A DNA stretch of 64,000 nucleotides, taken from contig NZ_JAQOWX010000009.1 in assembly GCF_028462495.1 (NCBI RefSeq), positions 14,314-78,313 on the forward strand, in the 5' to 3' direction. Below are positions 36,138 to 43,982 of the stretch, in pieces. The notes under the pieces are model-generated. The model did no database searches. It had not been told where the DNA came from and saw nothing but the letters and a program-made list of their open reading frames with translations. Source of the stretch: Roseateles_E sp005503085 (GTDB lineage: Bacteria; Pseudomonadota; Gammaproteobacteria; Burkholderiales; Burkholderiaceae_C). A program made the translations under genes and the position numbers. Position 1 is the first letter of the stretch; the number at the start of each line of letters is the position of its first letter.

Positions 36138-38033
36138 ATGACAAACATCGCCCGCCTGAGCGATCTGCTGGCCATCGAAGCCGAGCCGCCCCCGTCGCTG
36201 CCGAGCAGCACCTACGAGATGATCCGCGCCACCGCAGCCACCCATCCTGACGCGCCAGCGCTGTCCTTCTTCGCGCGCGTCGAGGATCATGAGAACGCCC
36301 AGGTCTGGACTTATGCCGAGCTGCTCGCGGGCATCCACGCCTGCGCCAATCTGCTGCATGAGCTGGGCGTTGGCCCGGCAGACGTGGTCGCCTTCGCGCT
36401 GCCCAATCTGCCGCAGACGCATCTGGTGATCTGGGGGGCGCAGGCCAGCGGCATCGTGTTCCCGATCAATCCGCTGCTGGAGGCGGTGGCCATCGCCGAT
36501 TTGCTCGTCGCAGCGCAAGCCAAGGTGCTGGTGACCTTGGCGCCTGGCACCGAGCTGTGGCGCAAGCTGCAGCCCGTGCTCGGTGGCGTGCAGAGTCTGC
36601 AGCAAGTGGTGCTGCTGGAGCCTAGCGGGGCCGAGCCGGCCGAGGCGACCGAAACCTTGGCGCAAGCCTGCGCCGCGCTGCCCGCGCGGATCGGCGTGCA
36701 TGGCTTTGCCGCCGGCATCCGCTATCAGCCGAGTGACCGTCTCGTCAGCGGCCGCCAGTTCGAGCCCAATGAGCTGTCCTCCTATTTCTGCACCGGCGGC
36801 ACCACGGGTGCGCCCAAGATCGCGATGCGCAGGCATCGCAACGAGGTGGCCAATGCCCACGCCGTTGCCCAGCTGCTCGGCGAGGGCATGGGGCCGGGCA
36901 GGAACATCTTCTGCGGGCTGCCGCTGTTCCATGTCAACGCGGTGCTGGTCACCGGCCTGCTGCCCTTCTCGCGCGGCGCCCATGTGATTCTCGGCACGCC
37001 TCAGGGCTATCGCGACAGCGGCGTTGTCAGCCGCTTCTGGGAGCTGGTGGAGCACCACCGCATCAACTTCTTCAGCGCGGTACCGACGCTATATGCCGCG
37101 CTGCTGCAGCAGCCGATGACCGGCCGCGATCTGAGCTCGCTGCAGTACGGCTTGTGCGGCGCAGCGCCGATGCCGGTGGAGCTGATGCGTGGCTTCGAGC
37201 AGCGCACCGGGCTGAAGATCCTGGAGGGCTATGGCCTGACCGAGGCCACCTGCGTCAGCAGTTGCAACCCGCCTGAGGGCGAGCACCGCCTGGGCTCGAT
37301 CGGCCTGCGCCTGCCATGGCAGGCGATGAGGGCCATCGTCTTGAACGAAGCCGGCCACTATGTGCGCGACTGCGAAGTCGGCGAGGCCGGTCTGCTGGTC
37401 ATCAGCGGCCCCAATGTGTTCGAGGGCTACAAGGTGCCGGAGCACAACAAGGGCCTGTGGGTGGACTGCCGCGACGGTCGGCGCTGGCTCAACACCGGAG
37501 ATCTGGGTCGCCAGGACGCCGAGGGCTATTTCTACCTGACCGGGCGGCGCAAGGAGCTGATCATCCGCGGCGGCCACAATATCGACCCGGCCAGCATCGA
37601 GGGTCCGCTGCACCGGCATCCGGCGGTACAACTGGCCGCCGCCGTAGGCCGCCCCGACGCGCACGCGGGCGAGCTGCCGGTAGCCTACGTGCAGCTCAAG
37701 GCCGGCGCCAGCGCGACCGAGGCCGAGTTGCTGGCTTTCGCCAAGCAAGAGATCAGCGAGCGTGCGGCGCTGCCCAAAGCGATCCGGGTGTTGCCGGCCT
37801 TGCCGCTGACCGGCGTCGGCAAGATCTTCAAGCCCGAGCTGAAGCAACGTGAGACCGAGGATGCGCTGCGCACGGCGCTGCACGAGGCCGGTGCTGCGGC
37901 CGCCGCCCTGGTGGCGGTCAATGATCCGCAGCTCGGCATCCGCATCGAGCTCACGCTGGCAGACCCGGCCGGGGCCGAGATCGCCCGCCGGGTCCTGGGC
38001 CGGTTTCCCTTCCGCTACGAGCTGGCGGGCTGA
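36138..38033 (+). CDS. AMP-forming acyl-CoA synthetase
   Basis: This 631-residue ANL-superfamily ligase has the P-loop CTGGTTGAPKIAMRR, the EGYGLTEATCVSS adenylate motif, the TGDLGRQDAEGYFYLTGR hinge and the C-terminal Lys region with LTGVGKIFKPEL. It activates a carboxylic acid with ATP to its CoA ester. As last gene of the cluster it may activate the side-chain acid released by ring cleavage, or the aromatic acid itself. A GAGGAG site precedes ATG 36138. Residues after about 570 extend beyond the usual length. Confidence 0.87.
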   Translation: MTNIARLSDLLAIEAEPPPSLPSSTYEMIRATAATHPDAPALSFFARVEDHENAQVWTYAELLAGIHACANLLHELGVGPADVVAFALPNLPQTHLVIWGAQASGIVFPINPLLEAVAIADLLVAAQAKVLVTLAPGTELWRKLQPVLGGVQSLQQVVLLEPSGAEPAEATETLAQACAALPARIGVHGFAAGIRYQPSDRLVSGRQFEPNELSSYFCTGGTTGAPKIAMRRHRNEVANAHAVAQLLGEGMGPGRNIFCGLPLFHVNAVLVTGLLPFSRGAHVILGTPQGYRDSGVVSRFWELVEHHRINFFSAVPTLYAALLQQPMTGRDLSSLQYGLCGAAPMPVELMRGFEQRTGLKILEGYGLTEATCVSSCNPPEGEHRLGSIGLRLPWQAMRAIVLNEAGHYVRDCEVGEAGLLVISGPNVFEGYKVPEHNKGLWVDCRDGRRWLNTGDLGRQDAEGYFYLTGRRKELIIRGGHNIDPASIEGPLHRHPAVQLAAAVGRPDAHAGELPVAYVQLKAGASATEAELLAFAKQEISERAALPKAIRVLPALPLTGVGKIFKPELKQRETEDALRTALHEAGAAAAALVAVNDPQLGIRIELTLADPAGAEIARRVLGRFPFRYELAG

Positions 38034-38048
38034 CCGGCAGACAGCGGC

Positions 38049-38599
38049 TTATCGGGAGGCTGCCGCGCTGGCGGCCACGGCCTTCGCCTTGGGCTTGACC
38101 GGGAAGCCCTCGAAGACCGCCGCGACCGCTTTCTCGGCCGCACTGCCCGCATCGCGGAGCATCTCGGGGCTGATACGGCCCTCGGCGGTGCTGTGCCAGA
38201 CGACATCGCGTCGGCGCGCATCGATCAGGTCGATGGCCAGACGCCCCAGACGGTAGTCCTCGGTCTCCACGCCGTCCCTGCCGGGGAAACCTCCGGGCGT
38301 GGCGCGCAGCCCCTGCCGCTCCTCGACGACCGCGGCGATATTCACCAGCAGGTCCGGCGCCAATTCGTCGAAGACATAGCCGCGCCGTTCGAGCTGAATG
38401 CGCGCGGCGGAGATCAGGCGTCGCTCGATCAGCGAGGCGTGCCGTCGGGCTGCGCCGGCAGGATCGCGAATGTACGGTAGGCATTGAAGTCCGCCGTGGG
38501 ATCCTGGATACGGGACAAATCGGGCTTGGATGCGCATCCAGCCAGACCCAGGGTCAGGGCAGCAAGTCCGAGCATCAGCGAACGACGTTTGAAGATCAT
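38049..38599 (-). pseudogene. DUF4136 lipoprotein gene broken by one frameshift
   Basis: The N-terminal half (lipoprotein signal ending LGLAGC, then DFNAYRTFAILPAQPDG) lies in one frame and ends at a stop at 38429. The rest (ASLIERRLISAARIQLERRG, then DLLVNIAAVVEERQG and DVVWHSTAEGRIS) lies in another. Together they make a full DUF4136 protein of about 183 residues if one base is restored near 38444-38450. DUF4136 proteins are outer-membrane lipoproteins of unknown role. The defect could be a real mutation or a sequencing error, since the assembly has another flaw at 41920. Confidence 0.75.
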
Positions 38600-38747
38600 G
38601 AAGGAGTTCCTTGTGGGTAGTTGCCGGGCTTGCACCAGGGCATGAGCGCCTAGCAGCCTGTGCTCCGGCCAGTTGAGTTCGGCAGAGCCGGGCGAAGCCG
38701 GCCGCATAACGGGGAGCACCAGTGTCTGAGCCCGGTCGGGGCAAGTC

Positions 38748-38780
38748 GTCTCGGGCCGGTCCCGGCTCGGTATCGCTTGC
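38748..38780 (+). promoter_or_regulatory. Triple 11-bp direct-repeat regulator site (copy C)
   Basis: Three contiguous 11-mers, GTCTCGGGCCG, GTCCCGGCTCG and GTATCGCTTGC, follow the conserved CAAGTC. They match the arrays at 48909-48941 and 57208-57240 in sequence, order and period. The site lies in the divergent region between the DUF4136 gene and the LysR gene. Confidence 0.6.
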
Positions 38781-38819
38781 GTCGGGCCACTGCTGCGGGC
38801 CTGACGGTGAACCTCTGGC

Positions 38820-38852
38820 GCCATAGGGACTGAATCGGGACCGGCCCGAGAC
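38820..38852 (-). promoter_or_regulatory. Inverted copy of the 11-bp repeat array (copy D)
   Basis: Read on the minus strand, the 11-mers are GTCTCGGGCCG, GTCCCGATTCA and GTCCCTATGGC. With copy C it forms a 20-bp perfect inverted repeat (38745-38764 and 38836-38855) around a 71-base centre, so a looped complex or a hairpin is possible. The third unit is degenerate. Confidence 0.55.
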
Positions 38853-38973
38853 GACCCCAGCAAACAGGACTCCGACACTAGATCACACAACTGTGGTCCC
38901 GCCCGTCACGACAGGCAGCGCCAAGCAGTGCGCCCGCTGCCTCTTTCCTCTCTTCACTTCACTTCAAACTGTC

Positions 38974-39888
38974 ATGGACAAACTGCGATCGATGAAGGTG
39001 TTTGACCATGTGGTGGCCGAGAACGGATTCGCCGCTTGCGCCCGAAAGCTCGGCATCTCACCTGCGGCGGTGACGCGTTTGATCTCCGATCTGGAAGATC
39101 ATCTGGGCGTGCGGCTGCTTCATCGCACCACCCGCCAGCTTGCGTTGACGCCCGCCGGAGAGGTCTATCTGGATCGCGTGCACGGCATTCTTGAGCAGCT
39201 AGAAGAAGCGGAGGAACTGGCCCGCAGCCATGCCCAAGAGATGTCGGGCAGGATTCGCATCTCCTCGCTGCCCGGCATGGCCACCCATCTGGTCGCACCT
39301 GCCGTGGCCGAATTCCGGCGCCGCTACCCCAAGGTGACCATCGAGCTGCTGTCCGACATGCAGGCTGCTCGCGCCATCGAGGCCAACGACCTGACGCTGC
39401 TGACCGACAACATCGCGGTGCCTTCCGAGACGGTCATCCGCAGCGTGGTCGACACCACATCCATCCTGTGCGCGTCTCCCGACTACCTCGGACAGCACGG
39501 TGAGCCTCGCGCGCCACAGGATCTGAGAGCACATGCCCTGCTGCGTTTGAGTTTGCCCGATTTGGATCACAGCTCGCTGCGCCTGATTGACGAGACGGAC
39601 CAGCACCGCGAAACGACCATCAGCGTGAGTCCCGTGCTCACCTGCAACGACCACGAGGCGGTGCTACGCAGCACCTTGGACGGCGTCGGCATCAGCAGCC
39701 AGGCGCTTCAGGTGGCAGCACCGATGCTGCGCACCGGAGAACTTCGGCGCATCCTGGCGCCCTGGATCGCCGAGCGCTTCACGCTGATCGCGGCCTTTGC
39801 CAGCCGGCGTCATATGCCGCCGCGCACCCGGGAATTTCTGGACCATCTGATCAATTACGCGGAGCGCTCGAAGGTCGCCGCTGCATGA
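38974..39888 (+). CDS. LysR-family transcriptional regulator
   Basis: This 304-residue protein has the LysR helix-turn-helix (FAACARKLGISPAAVTRLIS, DLEDHLGVRLLHRTTRQLAL) and a substrate-binding domain. It is a CrgA/DmlR-like LysR by its N-terminal pattern. ATG 38974 gives the normal length; the frame is open upstream to 38893, and an ATG at 38992 is a further option. The gene is divergent from the DUF4136 gene, with the repeat arrays between. No target is evident. Confidence 0.85.
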   Translation: MDKLRSMKVFDHVVAENGFAACARKLGISPAAVTRLISDLEDHLGVRLLHRTTRQLALTPAGEVYLDRVHGILEQLEEAEELARSHAQEMSGRIRISSLPGMATHLVAPAVAEFRRRYPKVTIELLSDMQAARAIEANDLTLLTDNIAVPSETVIRSVVDTTSILCASPDYLGQHGEPRAPQDLRAHALLRLSLPDLDHSSLRLIDETDQHRETTISVSPVLTCNDHEAVLRSTLDGVGISSQALQVAAPMLRTGELRRILAPWIAERFTLIAAFASRRHMPPRTREFLDHLINYAERSKVAAA

Positions 39889-39909
39889 ATGAGGGCAGAA
39901 CAGGCCAGG

Positions 39910-40365
39910 CTATTTTGAGGCCGGGCTTGTCGAAACCCCGCCGGATCTTGACGCCAGAAGCCGCAACAAGACACCGCAGACGAACGCCAGCTCCGCAGCA
40001 TCCACAGCCGAGAACCAGTCGCGCAGCACGGCCGTGACCGCGCCTTGCGTTTCGTCCAGCGCCGATTGGCCGAGCTCCGTGAGCTGCAACTGCACCGAGC
40101 GGCGATCGAGGTTGTCGCAGCGCGCCTGGCACAGGCGCTTGGCCAGCAGGCGATCCAGCAGTCGTGTCGTGGCGCCGGCGTCCAGCTGCAGGGCTAGCGA
40201 GAGGGAACTCGGCGTCAGGGCCTGACCCTTGCTCAGAATCGCCAACACACGTTGTTGCGCCAGCGTCAACCGGTGCTGACGCAGGCGCTTTTCGATGTCT
40301 CTGGCCATGGCGTGCGTGGCCTGTTGCATCAGGGCGGCTGCGGCCCCTGCTTCTTGTTCAAACAT
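39910..40365 (-). CDS. MarR-family regulator at the end of the efflux operon
   Basis: This 151-residue protein has the MarR winged helix: LTLAQQRVLAILSKGQALTP, LDAGATTRLLDRLLAKRL and the wing CDNLDRRSVQLQLTELG. ATG 40365 has GGAG 8 bases upstream; a GTG at 40374 is an alternative. It is the last gene of the leftward operon, 14 bases after the MgtC-like gene, and may sense substrates of the pump. Confidence 0.85.
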   Translation of the reverse strand: MFEQEAGAAAALMQQATHAMARDIEKRLRQHRLTLAQQRVLAILSKGQALTPSSLSLALQLDAGATTRLLDRLLAKRLCQARCDNLDRRSVQLQLTELGQSALDETQGAVTAVLRDWFSAVDAAELAFVCGVLLRLLASRSGGVSTSPASK

Positions 40366-40379
40366 TCTCTTCACTCCAC

Positions 40380-41114
40380 TCAGTGGCGCACCGGCGCGAT
40401 GCTGAAGCTCGCGATGCCTTCGGCGGCCGCAATCTCATCGGCCAGCAAGGCCGGCGCCATCGCGCTGGCGCGGTCCAGCGCGACGACGCAAATGCGCCAG
40501 ACCGGCCGACCTTCGGCGAAAGTGATGCTGAGACTGTCGCGCAGCAGCCGGTAGCCGCGCGAGGCCGCGATGCCGGACAGGACCTCGTACGAGGGCGGGT
40601 GGGTCGGTCGGAAAGTCAGCGAGACCTCCAGCGTCGCCCGCCCGGGCAGCATCGCCTCCAGCCGATGCAGCAGGGACATCGAGAGCATGCACAGCAGGGC
40701 CAGCAGCAGCGCCGACGCATAGAAACCCACACCCAGCAGCACGCCGATCGCCGCAGCGGCCCAGATGGAGGCCGCTGTCGTCAGGCCGCTGATATTCATG
40801 CCGTCCTTCATGATGACGCCGGCGCACAGGAAGCCGATGCCCGTCACCACGCCCTGCACCACCCGGGTCGGATCGGCCACCAGATGAGGGGCCGTGCCGC
40901 CGTACCACAGCGGCGCATGGCCGACGAACACCGTCAGCGCGGTGGACGCCATGCACACCAGCCCGTAGGTGCGCATGCCAGCGGCCCGGCCATTGAAGGA
41001 GCGCTCGTAGCCGACCAGCATGCCCAGCAGCAGCGCCCCGATCAGGTTCAGGCCGATGAAGGCATTGGCGGCGAGGAAGCCGCCGCTCCAGTAATGTTGC
41101 AGTTGACCGAGCAT
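40380..41114 (-). CDS. MgtC/SapB-family membrane protein
   Basis: This 244-residue protein has the MgtC signature: four or five membrane helices with LIGALLLGMLVGYERSFNGR, GMRTYGLVCM, GIGFLCAGVIMKDG and GLTTAASIWAAAAIGVLLG. A soluble C-terminal ACT-like domain follows. MgtC proteins regulate membrane ATPases and help survival in low Mg2+ or in macrophages. Its place between a lipase and MarR gene in an efflux operon is unusual. Confidence 0.85.
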   Translation of the reverse strand: MLGQLQHYWSGGFLAANAFIGLNLIGALLLGMLVGYERSFNGRAAGMRTYGLVCMASTALTVFVGHAPLWYGGTAPHLVADPTRVVQGVVTGIGFLCAGVIMKDGMNISGLTTAASIWAAAAIGVLLGVGFYASALLLALLCMLSMSLLHRLEAMLPGRATLEVSLTFRPTHPPSYEVLSGIAASRGYRLLRDSLSITFAEGRPVWRICVVALDRASAMAPALLADEIAAAEGIASFSIAPVRH

Positions 41115-41141
41115 GGGATCAGCGAATGGGCGGCCAACGCA

Positions 41142-42625
41142 TCATGGCGCCGAGTTCGCATGCGCGACCGGCCCGGTCTCGGCCAGCAGGCGCTGCCGCA
41201 GGTGCTGGAAGGCCGGCGACTCGCGCAGCACCTCACGGCCGGCCTTCTGCAGCTCGTGGACCTGGATCGGCAGGACGGTAAGCGCGGTCGGCACAAGCAG
41301 CAGGCGGCGGCGCATCTCGGGGTCGCTCAGCTGACGCAAGCCGACGTTGATCACATGGATCTCGGCGTCCGGCGCAAACACACTGCCGGGCCTGGCACGC
41401 TCGACCTGGATCGCCTCGTTCATGCGGCGCGCCACATCGTCGACCATCACGGCTGTCTCCTTGCTCAGCCGCGAACCAGCGCCAAACACCAGCGCGTCCA
41501 GCACCTGCAGATGGCCGGGGACGCGGTCGCTGCTGTCGATGCGCTCGGCCGTGTCGCGCTCCGAGTTGACGCTGATCAGCACGATATGCCGGACCGATCC
41601 CGGCTTCAGGCCCTTGAAACTGGCCTCGAAGCTGCCACCGGCGAGCGTGCGCTCCAGCAGACCGCGCACGCCGAGGTTGTCGACCACGCCACCATCGATG
41701 AGATGGATGAAGGGCCGCTCCTTCGCGTCGCGATAGCTGTCGGCGATCAGATCAAGCAGGCGCGCCGATAGGTTGCCACCGGCCAGCGTCGTGGCCGGCG
41801 CCGGCTCCGCACAGCTGCCGGCGTGGTTGCGCAGGGTCAGCGGGCTCAAGAGCAGCGGCACCGATGACGAGGCCGCCACCGCAAAGGACAGCGGCACGCT
41901 ATCAAGATCGGAGCAGATCNCGGGCTCAAGAGCAGCGGCACCGATGACGAGGCCGCCACCGCAAAGGACAGCGGCACGCTATCAAGATCGGAGCAGATCA
42001 GCGCAAACTGCTCGGGCGTGAACTCGAAGGGCGCGCCGGTGGTCAGATCGGTGGCCGTGACCAGCAACTGCGGCCGCCGCGCCTGCAGATCGCCGAAGGT
42101 CAGGCCGCGAAACACTGGATCGAGCCGCTCGGCAAAGGTGTTGCTGCGCCCCCACCAGGGCGAGCTGAGCTTGTACAAAGTGGCCGGCGACAGCGCGTCG
42201 CGGATCAGGCCGGCCTGGAAGTCGGCCAGCAGAAAGTCGCGCTCGAAGCGGGTGAACACCTCGTCACCGAAGGCTGCGTAATAGCTCGCCAGCACGCTGC
42301 CGCCCGAGACCCCGCTGATCAGCCCGACCTCGTCGAGCAGGCTGGTCGAGCGGCCTTCCCATTCGAACTGGGTCGCCTTCAGCTCCTGCAAGACCCCGAG
42401 CCCGAAGGCCGCCGCGCGCGCCCCGCCGCCCGACAGCGTGACGGCGGCCACAATGGACGGCGACGCTGCGGTCGACGCCGGCGAGAGGGCCGCAGCCCTG
42501 GCCGACTGGGCCGCAATCGGCTGGTTGATCCAGGGCCGCGCGGTCGAACAGGCCGCCAGCAGCACGGCAACACACAAAGGCAGCAGCCGTAGGCCCCACC
42601 CCGCTGGCCTGATGTCGTTGCGCAT
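41142..42625 (-). CDS. Patatin-like phospholipase lipoprotein, broken by assembly duplication
   Basis: The gene starts at ATG 42625 with a lipoprotein signal ending LLAAC. It has the patatin elements: oxyanion SGGGARAAAFGLGV, nucleophile elbow GVSGGSV and catalytic Asp in LIDGGVVDNLGV. As written it is interrupted at 41920 by an N and a repeated 79-bp segment. Removing one copy and the N restores one 467-residue frame (1404 bases). It should be an outer-membrane-bound phospholipase, 7 bases after the TolC-like gene, and may remodel lipid near the pump. Confidence 0.82.
41841..41999. repeat. 79-bp duplication around an N: assembly join
   Basis: Bases 41841-41919 and 41921-41999 are identical, separated only by the N at 41920. 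The break falls inside a conserved patatin domain, and its removal restores the frame. This is the mark of two contig ends that overlap but were joined by a one-base gap. Confidence 0.92.
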
Positions 42626-42632
42626 CGTCGCC

Positions 42633-43982
42633 TCAGGGCTTCGCGAGCCAGCTGTTGACGGCTCGCAGCTCTGCGTCGCCGGGCTCGCCGGCCGCCACGG
42701 CCAGACGCACGCGCCCCTGCAGATAGTCCAGCCGTGCCTGTACCAGGTCGAGCTCGGCCGCGAAGGCACGCCGCTGGGCGTCCAGCACGTCGAGCTCGGT
42801 GCGGGTGCCGACGTCACGGCCCAGCGATGTGGCTTCCAGCGCCGTGCGTGCCGAGACCAGCGACTGCTCGGTGGCGCCGATGCGCGACACCGCAGTCCTG
42901 ACGCTCAGGTAGGCGTCCTGGACCTGCAGGCGCACATCGCGCTTGGCGGCCGCCAGTGCCTGTTCGGCCTCGCGCCGCAGCGCCAGCGACTCGCGCTCCT
43001 TCGAGCTCAGGGCGCCGCCGGCGTACAGCGGCATATTGAATTGCAGTCCGAGATAAGCGCTGCGGTTGTTGTCGGGGGCGACCATCGGCGACAGATCACC
43101 GTTTTGTCCTTTGGCCGAGAAGTTGGCAACCAGGTTCAGGCTCGGACGGCCCGAGGACCGGTGCTTCTCGATCTCGGCGCCGGCGATCTCCAGCTGCGAG
43201 CGCCGCAGCCGCACCGCCGTGCTCTGCTCCTCGCCCCGGAGCTGCCAGGCCATCAGGCTGTCGGGCTCGGGTGGCGTTGCCGCCTGCCCTGCTGCCAGCG
43301 CGGCCAGCCCCTCGGCCGGGACGCCGGTGGTCTCCTGGAACTGGGCGCGCCGCAGCTCCAGCAGGCTGCGCGCCGTGATCTCCTTGCTCAGGATCTGGTC
43401 GTAGCGGGCCTGAGCTTCCTGCAGATCGGTGACCTTGCCGCGACCGACCTCGAAGCGGGCCTTGGCACGGTCGCGCTGCATCGCAATCGCCGACTTCTCG
43501 GCCAAGGTCACACGCAGGCTCTCCTGCGCCTGCAGCACGCCGAGGTAGGCCTCGGCCACCCGCTGGGCCAGGCCTTGCTGGGCCTGGTCGAACTGCGTCT
43601 GGGCCATCGAAGCCTGCTGATGCAGCTGCCGCTTGCCGACGCTGGCCGAGGCGTCGTAGAGCGGCTGCGTCAGCTGCACGGTGGCCTGGCTGACCGTGCC
43701 CGAGCTGTTCTCGGGCAGACCCGTGTCCGGGGTGTGATCGCTGAGCCGGCCGAGGCTGGCCTGCAGCGTGACGCGGGGCTTCAGCAGTGCGTCGCCTTGC
43801 ACCGCCTTCTCGCGGCCGGCCAGCAGCGCCTCATCGGCGGCCAGCTTGGCGGGGTCGTGTCGCAAGGCCTGCTCATAGGCGCCGACCAGATCGAGGACCT
43901 CGGCCTGGGCCTGGGTCGCATAGACCTGCAGAGCCAGGGCCATCAGTGCCGCCCAGCGGGCGGTCTTGTACATCCGTTTCAT
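42633..43982 (-). CDS. TolC-like outer-membrane efflux protein
   Basis: This 449-residue protein has a signal peptide ending TQAQAEV and the two OEP repeats (first with LVGAYEQALRHDPA, second with SLVSARTALEATSLGRDVGTRT and LDVLDAQRRAF). It makes the outer-membrane exit duct of the RND pump. ATG 43982 overlaps the pump stop (ATGA). Confidence 0.9.
   Translation of the reverse strand: MKRMYKTARWAALMALALQVYATQAQAEVLDLVGAYEQALRHDPAKLAADEALLAGREKAVQGDALLKPRVTLQASLGRLSDHTPDTGLPENSSGTVSQATVQLTQPLYDASASVGKRQLHQQASMAQTQFDQAQQGLAQRVAEAYLGVLQAQESLRVTLAEKSAIAMQRDRAKARFEVGRGKVTDLQEAQARYDQILSKEITARSLLELRRAQFQETTGVPAEGLAALAAGQAATPPEPDSLMAWQLRGEEQSTAVRLRRSQLEIAGAEIEKHRSSGRPSLNLVANFSAKGQNGDLSPMVAPDNNRSAYLGLQFNMPLYAGGALSSKERESLALRREAEQALAAAKRDVRLQVQDAYLSVRTAVSRIGATEQSLVSARTALEATSLGRDVGTRTELDVLDAQRRAFAAELDLVQARLDYLQGRVRLAVAAGEPGDAELRAVNSWLAKP

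Noticed and set aside
40164..41771. Long open frame on the plus strand opposite MarR, MgtC and patatin genes
   Set aside because: It lies antisense to three well-supported genes, is rich in Arg, Gln and His as high-GC shadows are, and shows no family motif.
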